A DNA stretch of 64,000 bases from Bradyrhizobium vignae (GTDB lineage: Bacteria; Pseudomonadota; Alphaproteobacteria; Rhizobiales; Xanthobacteraceae). Below, in pieces: positions 51,556 to 59,824 of this stretch (position 1 is the stretch's first letter; every line of letters begins with the position of its first letter). The notes under the pieces were generated by a model. It worked only from the letters and a program-made list of their open reading frames with translations. It did not search any database and was not told the DNA's origin. Location of the stretch: NCBI RefSeq assembly GCF_004114425.1, contig NZ_RDQF01000009.1:124001-188000 (forward strand). Direction: 5' to 3'. Made by a program: the position numbers and the translations under genes.

Positions 51556-52152
51556 ATGGCGAACAGCGTGCGCGACGATCTGCTGGCAGCCGGGCTGATG
51601 GTGTTCGACCGTGTCGGCTTCGAAGCCGCGACGGTCGCCGCGATCCGCGCCCGGGCGCGCGCCTCCAATGGCAGCTTCTTTCACGTCTTCGGCTCGAAGA
51701 AGGAGCTCGCCGGCGCGCTGTTTCTGGAGGTTTTGCGGCACTATCACGCCGCGGTGCTGGCCGCGCTTGATCCCGTCCCCGACGCGGAGCAGGGCATCGA
51801 TCGTCTGATCCGGGCGCACCTCGACTGGGTCGTCACCAGCCGGCGCGAGGCGCGCTACCTGTTCGAGATCTCGCGCAGCGAATGGGGCGAGGACGTGCGC
51901 GACGCCCAGCGCGCACAGAATGCGCGGCTTGCCGAAGGCATTGAACGCTGGCGCGCGCCTCTGGTTGCAAGCGGCGAACTTCTGCCCATGACGCCGGTGA
52001 TGTTCGTCAGCCAGCTGATCGGTCCGGCGCAGATCTTCTGCCGCGCCTACCTGTCGGGGCGCGACCGCACCGATCCGCGAATTGAGGCCGACACGCTGAT
52101 CGCCTGCGCCAATCGTGCGCTGAGGCCATGCGACCGCATCAACAAGCAATGA
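51556..52152 (+). CDS. TetR family regulator
   Basis: 198 residues with N-terminal HTH (RDDLLAAGLMVFDRVGFEAA, VAAIRARARASNGSFFHVFG, SKKELAGALF). The codon at 51553 is GTG, directly before ATG 51556; ATG is preferred and has GGAGG upstream. The thioesterase gene starts about 15 nt beyond the stop, so the two probably form one unit controlled by the 51520-51545 operator. Effector likely an acyl-CoA or similar, by analogy to its partner only. Confidence 0.88.
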   Translation: MANSVRDDLLAAGLMVFDRVGFEAATVAAIRARARASNGSFFHVFGSKKELAGALFLEVLRHYHAAVLAALDPVPDAEQGIDRLIRAHLDWVVTSRREARYLFEISRSEWGEDVRDAQRAQNARLAEGIERWRAPLVASGELLPMTPVMFVSQLIGPAQIFCRAYLSGRDRTDPRIEADTLIACANRALRPCDRINKQ

Positions 52153-52166
52153 GGAGAGACGACTGC

Positions 52167-52634
52167 ATGCGAGTCGACGCTGATCCGGAATTCGCGCCAA
52201 TTGCCGAGCGCATCCACACCAATGTCGGCCGGCAGGGTTTTATGAACCTGGTCGGCGCCGAGCTCTCGGAATTGTCGCGCGGCACCTGCACCATCGCGGT
52301 GGAGCGGCGGCCGGAGCTCTTGCAGCAGCACGGCTTCTTCCACGGCGGCGTCACCGCCTTCCTGGTCGACAATGCCACGACGATCGCAGCCGCCAGCTCG
52401 CGCGGTCAGCCGGCGCTGACGGCCGAATACAAGCTCAACCTATTGTCGCCTGCGGTCGGCGAGAAGCTGATCTGCCGCGCCAGGGTGATCAAGCCGGGCC
52501 GGCAGGTCTCGGTGGTCGCCGCCGATGTGTTCTGCGTCAGTGATGGTGTGGAGAAGCATACGGCAACCGCACTCGCCTCGATCGCGATGTTGAGCGAGGA
52601 TGTTGCCGGCAAAGCGAAAAGCCCGGCCGCCTGA
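52167..52634 (+). CDS. PaaI/YbgC-like hotdog-fold thioesterase
   Basis: 155 residues with the hotdog fold. The PaaI motif is HGFFHGGVTAFLVDNATTIA, followed by LTAEYKLNLLSPAVGEKLIC. It would hydrolyse acyl-CoA or similar thioesters. ATG 52167 is used because GAGGAGAG precedes it by 8 nt; two ATGs upstream at 52128 and 52149 lack this. Coupled to the TetR gene. Its stop lies within a hairpin. Confidence 0.86.
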   Translation: MRVDADPEFAPIAERIHTNVGRQGFMNLVGAELSELSRGTCTIAVERRPELLQQHGFFHGGVTAFLVDNATTIAAASSRGQPALTAEYKLNLLSPAVGEKLICRARVIKPGRQVSVVAADVFCVSDGVEKHTATALASIAMLSEDVAGKAKSPAA

Positions 52635-52646
52635 GGCGACCGGGCT
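52620..52646 (+). terminator. Hairpin overlapping the thioesterase stop
   Basis: AGCCCGG/CCGGGCT with inner CGCCT/AGGCG makes a strong stem from 52620 to 52646; the TGA stop at 52632-52634 lies in the loop. No T tract follows, but the structure is very stable. Confidence 0.5.
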
Positions 52647-52661
52647 GATCCAACCCTCCAT

Positions 52662-52744
52662 TGTCATTGCCGGGCTTGACCCGGCAATCCATCCTTCAAC
52701 AAGAGGCCTGATGATGGATGCGCGGGGCAAGCCCACGCATGACG
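52662..52744. repeat. TGTCATTGCCGGGCTTGACC inverted repeat
   Basis: TGTCATTGCCGGGCTTGACC at the left recurs inverted (GGGGCAAGCCCACGCATGAC) at the right, with ATCCATC/GATGGAT inside. About 83 bp between convergent thioesterase and rplI genes. Same class as 25181-25281. Confidence 0.7.
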
Positions 52745-52754
52745 TGTTGTACTC

Positions 52755-53354
52755 TTACTTCTCTTCCGCAGCCGGCGCCGGCACGACGTCTTCGTGCTGG
52801 GCTTCCGGATCGAAGAATTCGCCTGCGGCGGCGATCGCCTCGGCGGCCGCATCGCGATCCTCGTTGCGGGTCGAGATGTCCTCGCCGCGATTGATGCGCT
52901 CGGCTTCGTCCTGGCTGCGCGCGACCGTTACGGTGATCTCGACCTCGACCTCGGGGTGAACCGCAACGGTGACCGTGTGCTTGCCGATGACCTTGATCGG
53001 TGCGTCGAGCTGCACCTGCGGGCGGTCGAGATGGACGCCGTCGGTCTCGAAGGCGAGGACGAGGTCGCGCACCGTGACCGAGCCGAATAGCTGGCCGGCT
53101 TCGGAGGCCTGGCGGATCACGATGATGTTCTTGCCCTCGATCTTCTCGGCGACCTTGGACGCTTCGCCCTTGGCCTTGAGGTTGCGAGCCTCGAGCTCGG
53201 CCTTCATGCCGTCATACTTGGCCCGGTTGTCGGCGGTGGCGCGGAGCGCCTTGCCGCGCTTGAGCAGGAAATTGCGGGCATAGCCGTCGCGAACCTTCAC
53301 GACTTCGCCCATCTGGCCGAGCTTGTTGACGCGTTCCAGCAAAATGACTTCCAT
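52755..53354 (-). CDS. rplI: 50S ribosomal protein L9
   Basis: 199 residues. [20 protein letters not shown] is the L9 start, followed by [20 protein letters not shown] that binds 23S rRNA, then the long helix and C-terminal domain ([20 protein letters not shown]). AAGGAG precedes the ATG. Longer than the E. coli protein by a C-terminal 45 residues of acidic, Ala-rich sequence, typical of this group. Follows DUF2232 and rpsR on the same strand. Confidence 0.95.
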   Translation of the reverse strand: MEVILLERVNKLGQMGEVVKVRDGYARNFLLKRGKALRATADNRAKYDGMKAELEARNLKAKGEASKVAEKIEGKNIIVIRQASEAGQLFGSVTVRDLVLAFETDGVHLDRPQVQLDAPIKVIGKHTVTVAVHPEVEVEITVTVARSQDEAERINRGEDISTRNEDRDAAAEAIAAAGEFFDPEAQHEDVVPAPAAEEK

Positions 53355-53401
53355 ATTCGTTCTCCTTTTGAAGTGTTCTGCAAGTTTCAGTTTCAGGTGA
53401 C

Positions 53402-54364
53402 TTAAGGGGTTGGCAGTGGTGGCGGCTGCCGGCTGCGCAGGAAGCGCTCGCGGAAGCCGAACACGGCATCCGCAAGGCCGAGGATCACCATCGCGATCAC
53501 GGGCCATCCGAACACGACGACGACGGCGTAGGTCGAGCCGAGCCAGAACGTGCGGCTCTTCAGCGCGAGCGTGAGCGTATGCAGCACGGCGAAACCGGTC
53601 AGCGCATAGCCCATCATCAACGCGGCCGTGGCGATCTGCGCGACGATGGCGAGCAGCCCGCCAGTAAAGCAGAGGGCGAGGGCGATACAGAGCGCCACCA
53701 GTGTCATCGGCGGCAGTTCGGCCGTCATCAGATCCGGCCAGGGACGGCGCAGCCGACCTGACGTCGCGGTCACCTTGGCGCTGAGCCAGAGATTGAGAGT
53801 CAGGGTCATCATCGCGATGATGGTGGCGGCGGCTGGCGCGATGTGCACCAGCGCGTCGACGAACTGGCTGGCTTCGCCCGAGGTTTGCGGGTCGGCGGCG
53901 CGGAGCAGGCGCATCAGGCCGCGCCGCAGCGTGCCGGTGATGGTTTCGGCGTCGGTGCCGAGCGTGAGCAGAGCGGCGATCGTGGTCAGCACGGCGAAGC
54001 CTGCGATCCAGAGCAGGATACGGCCGACCGGGTACCACTCGATCTCCGGCTCGGCAGCGTCCGGCGCGACACCAGCCACCTGGCGGCCGAGCAGGACGAG
54101 ATGGCCGAGCCACCAGGCCGGCAACGCGACGGTGACGGCGAAGGCGATGCAGTAGGGCAGGCCGAACAGGGCGCCGAGCCCGATCGCGGCGGCAATGCCG
54201 CCGAGGCTGGCGCAAAGCGGTCCCCAGCCGATCGCGGCGACCATCAGCGGCAGCGGTGCGAGATAGAACAGGACGAGCGAGATCAGTGCGCCCGAGATGA
54301 TCGAGGCGAACATCAGGGCCGACGCGGCGCCGGCGATCAGAGCTATCAGCACAAATGGCATCAT
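53402..54364 (-). CDS. DUF2232 multi-pass membrane protein
   Basis: 320 residues with about eight hydrophobic helices ([20 protein letters not shown] at the start, [20 protein letters not shown] near the end). It is the DUF2232 protein that lies between rpsR and rplI in alphaproteobacteria; function unknown. ATG 54364 (paired with ATG 54361) has GGGAGCGGGAC upstream; a frame to 54415 adds unlike residues. Ends at [10 protein letters not shown]. Its place in the ribosomal operon is a strong identifier. Confidence 0.86.
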   Translation of the reverse strand: MMPFVLIALIAGAASALMFASIISGALISLVLFYLAPLPLMVAAIGWGPLCASLGGIAAAIGLGALFGLPYCIAFAVTVALPAWWLGHLVLLGRQVAGVAPDAAEPEIEWYPVGRILLWIAGFAVLTTIAALLTLGTDAETITGTLRRGLMRLLRAADPQTSGEASQFVDALVHIAPAAATIIAMMTLTLNLWLSAKVTATSGRLRRPWPDLMTAELPPMTLVALCIALALCFTGGLLAIVAQIATAALMMGYALTGFAVLHTLTLALKSRTFWLGSTYAVVVVFGWPVIAMVILGLADAVFGFRERFLRSRQPPPLPTP

Positions 54365-54459
54365 CAGCTGTCCCGCTCCCTTCGAGCGGTTAGAGGCATC
54401 GTTTGCCCCAACCATCGGCGACCGGACGACCCGGAAGCCTTATGAGTTCTAGAAGTCGC

Positions 54460-54482
54460 GACCGGCGGCCTGGCCGCCGGTC
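54460..54482 (-). terminator. Perfect GC hairpin after rpsR
   Basis: GACCGGCGGC-CTG-GCCGCCGGTC, a 10-bp perfect stem 12 nt after the rpsR stop on the minus strand. It likely lowers expression of DUF2232 and beyond relative to rpsF-rpsR. Confidence 0.6.
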
Positions 54483-54494
54483 GAAGTGGTCGTA

Positions 54495-54734
54495 TCAGCG
54501 AATGACGTAGGGCAACAGGCCCAGGAAGCGCGCACGCTTGATGGCGCGGGCGAGCTCACGCTGCTTCTTCGCGGACACCGCGGTGATGCGGCTCGGCACG
54601 ATCTTGCCGCGCTCGGAGACGTAACGCATCAGCAGCTTGGAGTCCTTGTAGTCGATCTTCGGCGCATTGGCGCCCGTGAACGGGCAGCTCTTGCGACGAC
54701 GGAAAAACGGGCGACGTGCACCAGCTTCAGCCAT
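54495..54734 (-). CDS. rpsR: 30S ribosomal protein S18
   Basis: 79 residues: [60 protein letters not shown] are all typical. Follows rpsF by 5 nt on the same strand. Forms the S6-S18 pair on the 30S platform. Short N-terminal basic tail ([10 protein letters not shown]) is normal. Confidence 0.97.
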   Translation of the reverse strand: MAEAGARRPFFRRRKSCPFTGANAPKIDYKDSKLLMRYVSERGKIVPSRITAVSAKKQRELARAIKRARFLGLLPYVIR

Positions 54735-54739
54735 TGGTC

Positions 54740-55207
54740 TTACTCCCCATCCGTGGTTTCAGCTTCGTCACGCGGGCGGCGCGGGCCGCGATCGCCGCGG
54801 AACCCCCCCTCACGGTCGCCACGGAAGCCGCCTTCGCGCTCACCGCGGAAGCCGCCGCCACGATCGTCACGCTCGCGGTCGCGATCGGCCTTGCGCATCA
54901 TCGCGGACGGGCCTTCCTCGAGCTCCTCGACGCGGACGCTGAGATAGCGGATCACGTCCTCGCTGATGCGCTCCTGGCGCTCGATCTCGGCGATCGCCGC
55001 GGACGGCGCATCGATGTTGAGCAGCACGAAGTGCGCCTTGCGGTTCTTGTTCATGCGGTAGGTGAGGGAGCGCACGCCCCAATTCTCGGTCTTGGTGACC
55101 TTGCCGCCGAGACCTTCGACGATGCCGGTCATCTGCGCAGTCAGCTCTTCGACCTGCTGCGGGCTCGCGTCCTGACGCGCGAGAAAAACATGCTCGTAAA
55201 GAGGCAT
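54740..55207 (-). CDS. rpsF: 30S ribosomal protein S6 with repeat tail
   Basis: 155 residues. S6 core ([60 protein letters not shown]). The C-terminal tail (from about residue 118) is a low-complexity series [15 protein letters not shown], then [12 protein letters not shown], which repeats GGFRG(E/D)R three times, then an acidic end. E. coli S6 has a different (polyglutamate) tail. ATG 55207 is the conserved start; an ORF to 55234 adds residues. Confidence 0.95.
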   Translation of the reverse strand: MPLYEHVFLARQDASPQQVEELTAQMTGIVEGLGGKVTKTENWGVRSLTYRMNKNRKAHFVLLNIDAPSAAIAEIERQERISEDVIRYLSVRVEELEEGPSAMMRKADRDRERDDRGGGFRGEREGGFRGDREGGFRGDRGPRRPRDEAETTDGE

Positions 55208-55551
55208 GGACGTCCTTTCCTCATGTTGGCGCATCGCCCGGCGTCAAACCCTTAAGAGACCTTCGGAAAGGACTCTGGGATCAAGCTCAGAAGGCGGAAA
55301 CACGGGACGACGGGCCGACTGGCCCTGCCACACCAAAATCACGAATGATTTGCTGAGACCGTCCGTTCAGCTCCCGGCCGGGGTCTGCGGATGCGCGCCT
55401 TATACGGATTTTGGCCGGCTTTGCAAGGTTGACGGGACATCTTCGATCCGGATCGTCCCGTCGCGGCGAGGTCAGGCCCATCCTCCCATACCACATCCGG
55501 CTTGATCTATTTGTTTGTATGTCATACAAATAAATCAACGAAGAGGATCCC
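55208..55551. promoter_or_regulatory. Divergent promoter region, rpsF versus TetR
   Basis: 344 bases. On the rpsF side it holds a perfect 8-bp inverted repeat GACGGGAC/GTCCCGTC (55431-55438 and 55455-55462) flanking CGATCCGGATCG. This could be a leader hairpin for S6:S18 autoregulation or a protein site. The TetR operator occupies its right end. No further gene is seen. Confidence 0.45.
55514..55530. promoter_or_regulatory. TetR operator upstream of the desaturase pair
   Basis: TTTGTATG-T-CATACAAA is a perfect 17-bp palindrome 22 bp before the TetR ATG. AT-rich and directly upstream, so very likely the self-regulatory site. The flanking TTGATCT/AAATCAA extends it loosely. Confidence 0.68.
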
Positions 55552-56256
55552 ATGGCGGAAACGTCGGCCTTTGCACCGCTCGAGGCGGCAGGCGATCCCA
55601 AGCACGCTGCGCGCGCGACGCGGTCGGCCGGCCGCAAGATGCGGTCGTTGCTCTTGGATGCTGCGAGCCCGCTGTTTCGGGAGCGCGGGCTGTCCGGCAC
55701 GTCGATCACCGACATCGCAGCCGCCGCGGACGCGTTCCCGAGCCAGATTACCTATTACTTCCGCACCAAGGAGGCGCTGTTCGTCGAATGCGCCTGCCGC
55801 GATCTCTTGTACCTGGCGCGCGCCACCGAGCAGGCGGCGCTGAAGGCGCGCACGCCCCGGGAATACACCCACGCGCTGGCCGCGACCGTGACGGCGGGCG
55901 ATTCGGTCGCCTTCTTCGCCGAAGCGCTGGCATTGACACGTCGCCGCCAGGATCTCGCACCGCTGGTCGAGCGTACCATCGAGCGCCTGCACAGCGAAGG
56001 CGCGCGCGCCTATGCGGGCCAGGTCGAGCGGCACGGCTGGCGCTCGCTGCGCGCGCCCGACGAAAGCTCGCGGCGCTTCTGGGCCGTCGCCATCGGCGTC
56101 ATTCTCGAAGGCTACGCGATGGGCCGTTCGCCCGAGGAGCTCTGCGCCGAGATGCTGCGCGTGCTGGGCGAGCAGGCGAAATCCACTGAAGACACCGGGC
56201 GCCTGCGTCTCGTCGAGGAGCGCGACGCATCCAGCAATTCGAATGGAGAGGGTTAG
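55552..56256 (+). CDS. TetR family regulator of the adjacent desaturase
   Basis: 234 residues. HTH with ASPLFRERGLSGTSITDIAA then ADAFPSQITYYFRTKEALF. The first 35 residues are an extra tail. The C-terminal domain is typical of regulators binding hydrophobic ligands. AAGAGG precedes the ATG. Three bases separate it from the desaturase start, so they are one transcript; the 55514-55530 palindrome is its likely target. It may sense an acyl-CoA and adjust membrane unsaturation (inference). Confidence 0.88.
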   Translation: MAETSAFAPLEAAGDPKHAARATRSAGRKMRSLLLDAASPLFRERGLSGTSITDIAAAADAFPSQITYYFRTKEALFVECACRDLLYLARATEQAALKARTPREYTHALAATVTAGDSVAFFAEALALTRRRQDLAPLVERTIERLHSEGARAYAGQVERHGWRSLRAPDESSRRFWAVAIGVILEGYAMGRSPEELCAEMLRVLGEQAKSTEDTGRLRLVEERDASSNSNGEG

Positions 56257-56259
56257 GCC

Positions 56260-57285
56260 ATGACCGCGCTTCGCATGCGTGCCCGCGATTTCCTGACCGA
56301 TGATCAATTGGCCGAGGTGCGCGAGCGCGCGACGTGGAAAGGCGCTGCGCTGATCGCGCACGCCTGGGCGCTGATCATCGGTGCCGTCGCATTGGTCGCA
56401 TGGTTGCCGAATCCGGTGACCTACGTTCTCGCCGTCGCCATCATCGGCTCGCGCCAGCTTGGCCTTGCGATCCTGATGCATGACGGCGCCCATGGCTGCC
56501 TGTCCGCCGACGAGAGAACCAACCTGGCCTTGAGCCAGTGGTTCTGCGCCTATCCGCTGTTTGCGGAGACGCGCAGCTACCGGCGCTATCACCTTCAGCA
56601 TCATGCGCGCACCCAGCAGGAGGACGATCCCGATCTCGTGCTGTCGGCGCCGTTTCCGATCACCAAGTTGAGCTACCGCCGCAAGTTCATTCGCGATATC
56701 ACCGGGCAGACCGGCTATCAGCAGCGCAAGGCGCAGTTGCTCAACGCGCTCGGGCCAAAGGACTGGTCATGGCGGCAGCGTGCGGCGCATTTCTGGCAGA
56801 TGCTTGGCCCGCAATGTGCGGTCAACGCGATCATGTTTGCGGCGCTCGCTGGGGCCGGTGTGTGGTGGGCCTATCCGCTGCTCTGGCTGGTGCCGCTGCT
56901 GACCTGGATGATGGTCATCACCCGCATCCGCAACATCGCCGAGCACGCCGTCGTTCCTGATAGCAATGACCCTTTGCGCAACACCCGCACCACGCATGCC
57001 AATTTTCTCGAGCGCCTGTTCATCGCGCCGTACTACGTGAATTACCACCTTGAGCATCATCTCTTGTTCTATGTGCCCTGTTACAATCTGCCGAAGGTGC
57101 ATCGTCTGCTGAGCGCGAGCCGGTACGCCGGCCGGATGGAAGTGCAGCCGAATTACGCGGCGGTGCTGCGGCTGGCGACAGCAAGGCCGAACCGCGAGGA
57201 TCGGCCGGGGCAACTTGTCAACAGTGCGCGCCGCGCGCGGGCCGGGGCGGAGGTCGATGCCAACCAGACTGCCGGCGGGTTCTAA
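56260..57285 (+). CDS. Fatty acid desaturase family protein
   Basis: 341-residue integral membrane di-iron desaturase. His boxes are HDGAH (74-78), HLQHH (111-115) and HLEHH (263-267), with spacing typical of membrane desaturases or related hydroxylases. Four or so hydrophobic stretches around them. The final 40 residues are loose. It is the second gene of a TetR operon. The substrate is likely a lipid-bound acyl chain, but carotenoid or other hydrophobic substrates are possible. Confidence 0.88.
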   Translation: MTALRMRARDFLTDDQLAEVRERATWKGAALIAHAWALIIGAVALVAWLPNPVTYVLAVAIIGSRQLGLAILMHDGAHGCLSADERTNLALSQWFCAYPLFAETRSYRRYHLQHHARTQQEDDPDLVLSAPFPITKLSYRRKFIRDITGQTGYQQRKAQLLNALGPKDWSWRQRAAHFWQMLGPQCAVNAIMFAALAGAGVWWAYPLLWLVPLLTWMMVITRIRNIAEHAVVPDSNDPLRNTRTTHANFLERLFIAPYYVNYHLEHHLLFYVPCYNLPKVHRLLSASRYAGRMEVQPNYAAVLRLATARPNREDRPGQLVNSARRARAGAEVDANQTAGGF

Positions 57286-57371
57286 GGGCCATTCCCCCGT
57301 TGAATGCTGGCCCCAGTTCCCGTCTCGGCTTGACAGTGCGGCCCCGGACGGTGTCTACGGCCCCCTTTGGA

Positions 57372-57436
57372 GCATGATCCGGAACCATGGCCCAAGGCCG
57401 TGCGTAATCGGCTGCCGGTTCTCGAGAGGATCATGC
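57372..57436. repeat. GCATGATC...GATCATGC palindrome, copy 4
   Basis: GCATGATCC (57372-57380) pairs exactly with GGATCATGC (57428-57436). It lies just before fabD, and its right end contains an in-frame ATG (57433) that could mislead annotation. Inside, AACCATGGCCC/GGCCGTGCG is unrelated to the other copies. Confidence 0.72.
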
Positions 57437-57456
57437 CTGACAAGCAGGGAGCGCCG

Positions 57457-58416
57457 ATGACGGCTGCATTCACATTTCCTGGGCAGGGTTCCCAGGCTGT
57501 CGGCATGGGCAAGGCTCTGGCCGACGCCTTTCCGGTGGCGCGCGCCGTGTTCGACGAGGTCGATGCTGCGCTTGGGGAGAAGCTGACGGCCATCATCTGG
57601 GACGGTCCGGCCGAAACCCTCCAACTCACCGAGAACGCCCAGCCGGCGCTGATGGCAGTGTCTATCGCCACCCTGCGCGTGCTCGAAGCCGAGGCTGGTT
57701 TTTCCGTCGGGCGAGACGCGGCCTTCGTTGCCGGCCACTCGCTTGGTGAATATTCGGCGCTGGCCGCGGCCGGCAGCCTGACGGTTTCGGATACCGCCCG
57801 TCTGCTTCGCACCCGCGGTCTCGCAATGCAAAAGGCCGTCCCGGTCGGCGCCGGCGCGATGGCCGCGCTGCTTGGTCTCGACTATGAGGCCGCCCTGGAG
57901 GTCGCCGGCGAGGCGGCGCAGGGCCAGGTCTGCCAGGCCGCCAATGACAATGGTGGCGGGCAGGTGGTGGTTTCCGGCGACAAGGCCGCGGTCGATCGCG
58001 CCGTCGAGATTGCCAAAGCCAAGGGCGCCAAACGCGCGATGCTGCTGCCTGTGTCCGCGCCGTTCCATTGCAAGCTGATGCAGCCCGCCGCCGACGCCAT
58101 GGCGGAGGCGCTCTCGAAGGTCACGATCAAGGCGCCGGCGGCGCCGCTGGTATCCAACGTGCTGGCGAGCGCCATCACCGATCCCGACGAGATCCGCCGC
58201 CGCCTGGTCGAGCAGGTCACCGGCACGGTTCGCTGGCGCGAGTCGGTCGCCTACATGGCCGGGCAGGGCGTCACCCGCTTCTTCGAGATCGGCGCCGGAA
58301 AGGTGCTGACCGGTCTCGTCAAGCGCATTGCGGACGGTGCCGTCGGCGTTGCGGTCGGCGGTCCGAACGATATTGCCGCCGCCAAGGATGCATTGGCCGC
58401 CGTGAAGCAGGCGTAA
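57457..58416 (+). CDS. fabD: Malonyl-CoA:ACP transacylase
   Basis: 319 residues. Start MTAAFTFPGQGSQAVGMGKA, catalytic Ser95 in GHSLGEYSALAAAG. ATG 57457 is chosen because AGGGAG lies 5 nt upstream and the family start follows; earlier in-frame ATGs at 57367 and 57433 lie in the repeat. Loads malonyl on ACP for chain elongation. First gene of fabD-fabG-acpP-fabF. Confidence 0.95.
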   Translation: MTAAFTFPGQGSQAVGMGKALADAFPVARAVFDEVDAALGEKLTAIIWDGPAETLQLTENAQPALMAVSIATLRVLEAEAGFSVGRDAAFVAGHSLGEYSALAAAGSLTVSDTARLLRTRGLAMQKAVPVGAGAMAALLGLDYEAALEVAGEAAQGQVCQAANDNGGGQVVVSGDKAAVDRAVEIAKAKGAKRAMLLPVSAPFHCKLMQPAADAMAEALSKVTIKAPAAPLVSNVLASAITDPDEIRRRLVEQVTGTVRWRESVAYMAGQGVTRFFEIGAGKVLTGLVKRIADGAVGVAVGGPNDIAAAKDALAAVKQA

Positions 58417-58427
58417 AGGAGTCATCA

Positions 58428-59165
58428 ATGTTCGATCTGACTGGCCGAAAGGCGCTCGTCACCGGCGCGACCGGCGGCATCGGCGGCGCGATCGCGCAGG
58501 CGCTGCACGCGCAGGGCGCCACCGTCGCGATATCGGGGACGCGGAAGGAGGTGCTGGACGAGCTTGCGGGCAAGCTCGGCGAACGCACCCATGTGCTGCC
58601 ATGCAATCTTTCCAAGACCGATGAGGTCGAGGCGCTGGTGCCGGCTGCGGAAGCAGCGATGGGCCAGGTCGACATTCTCATCGCCAATGCCGGCATCACG
58701 CGCGACAACCTCTTCGTGCAACTCCGTGACGAGGACTGGGACGAGGTCATCAACGTCAATCTGACCGCGACCTTCCGCCTGGCGCGCGCCGCGACCAAGC
58801 TGATGATGCGCAAGCGCTTCGGCCGCATCATCGCCATCACTTCTGTGGTCGGCGTCACCGGCAATCCGGGGCAGGGCAATTATACTGCATCGAAGGCAGG
58901 CCTGATCGGCATGATCAAGACGCTCGGCGCCGAATACGCCAAGCGTGGCGTCACCGCGAACTGCATCGCGCCCGGCTTCATCAAGACGCCGATGACGGAT
59001 GCGCTCAACGACAAGCAGCGCGAAACGATTCTGACCAAGGTTCCGGCCGCCCGCCTGGGGACGCCCGAGGACATCGCGGCGGCGGCCGTCTACCTGAGCT
59101 CGAACGAAGCATCCTACGTCACCGGGCAGACCATCCACGTCAACGGCGGCATGGCCATGATCTGA
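58428..59165 (+). CDS. fabG: 3-oxoacyl-ACP reductase
   Basis: 245-residue SDR enzyme: TGATGGIGGAIAQAL binds NADPH, NAGITRDNLF, and the active site SVVGVTGNPGQGNYTASKAG (Ser, Tyr, Lys). AAAGGAG precedes the ATG, 12 nt beyond the fabD stop. Reduces 3-oxoacyl-ACP in fatty acid synthesis. A strong hairpin follows and separates it from acpP. Confidence 0.95.
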   Translation: MFDLTGRKALVTGATGGIGGAIAQALHAQGATVAISGTRKEVLDELAGKLGERTHVLPCNLSKTDEVEALVPAAEAAMGQVDILIANAGITRDNLFVQLRDEDWDEVINVNLTATFRLARAATKLMMRKRFGRIIAITSVVGVTGNPGQGNYTASKAGLIGMIKTLGAEYAKRGVTANCIAPGFIKTPMTDALNDKQRETILTKVPAARLGTPEDIAAAAVYLSSNEASYVTGQTIHVNGGMAMI

Positions 59166-59476
59166 CGTCTCGAGCCGCGCCGCCAGTCAGGGCGGCGCGG
59201 CATGCGGCAAACGGCCGTTTCCGGAGCGAAATGAGGCTTGTAGTCAAGGCAATTGAAGTATGATAACCGGACCTTCAACGGATGGGCAAAGAACGCCATT
59301 GCAGGTTTTTGAAACCCTGTATATTGGCGATGCGGAGCCTTTGGCCGTCGTTCGCCGGGGCCGCATCTGTTAGGATGGGCCAAATCAAAGTTCGTAAGCG
59401 AAGGCAGTCAAACGACCACGACGGCTCGTATCGTCCCGGGGGGTCGGGTCTACAGGGAACAACACGAGGTTAAGCA
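59166..59476 (+). promoter_or_regulatory. fabG-acpP interval with hairpin and acpP promoter
   Basis: 311 bases. GCCGCGCCGCC-AGTCAG-GGCGGCGCGGC (59174-59201) is a perfect 11-bp stem after fabG and probably a terminator (no T run). The rest should carry an own promoter for acpP, whose product is among the most abundant proteins. GAGG (59467-59470) precedes the start. No gene seen. Confidence 0.55.
59174..59201 (+). terminator. Hairpin after fabG
   Basis: Perfect 11-bp GC stem with a 6-nt loop starting 9 nt after the fabG stop. No T tract, so it may be an mRNA-stabilising stem or a weak terminator. Confidence 0.55.
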
Positions 59477-59716
59477 ATGAGTGACATTGGCGAGCGGGTT
59501 AAGAAGATCGTGGTCGAACACCTTGGTGTTGAACCCGAGAAGGTTGTCGACAACGCGAGCTTCATCGACGACCTCGGCGCCGACAGTCTGGACACCGTCG
59601 AGCTGGTGATGGCGTTCGAAGAGGAATTCGGTTGCGAGATTCCGGACGACGCCGCGGAAACGATTCTCACCGTCGGCGACGCCACGAAGTTTCTCGAGAA
59701 GAACGCGAAGAGCTAA
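59477..59716 (+). CDS. acpP: Acyl carrier protein
   Basis: 79-residue acidic ACP. The 4'-phosphopantetheine serine is Ser37 in [14 protein letters not shown]. It carries acyl chains for FabD, FabG, FabF and others. Strong terminator follows at 59746. GAGG 6 nt before ATG. Size and site match E. coli AcpP (78 residues). Confidence 0.97.
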   Translation: MSDIGERVKKIVVEHLGVEPEKVVDNASFIDDLGADSLDTVELVMAFEEEFGCEIPDDAAETILTVGDATKFLEKNAKS

Positions 59717-59745
59717 GGCTCTTCATTTTCGCGGGGACAACATTG

Positions 59746-59790
59746 AAACCGGACGGGCCGCTTCGCAGCGGTCAGCCGGTTTCTTGTTAT
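59746..59790 (+). terminator. Rho-independent-type terminator after acpP
   Basis: AAACCGG (59746-59752) pairs with CCGGTTT (59776-59782), inner CCGCT-TCGC-AGCGG adds a second stem, then CTTGTTATTGG. This is the clearest terminator in the window; partial read-through would supply fabF. Confidence 0.7.
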
Positions 59791-59824
59791 TGGCCGTGAA
59801 TCTTTCGATGCGGAGTTTTCGGAT

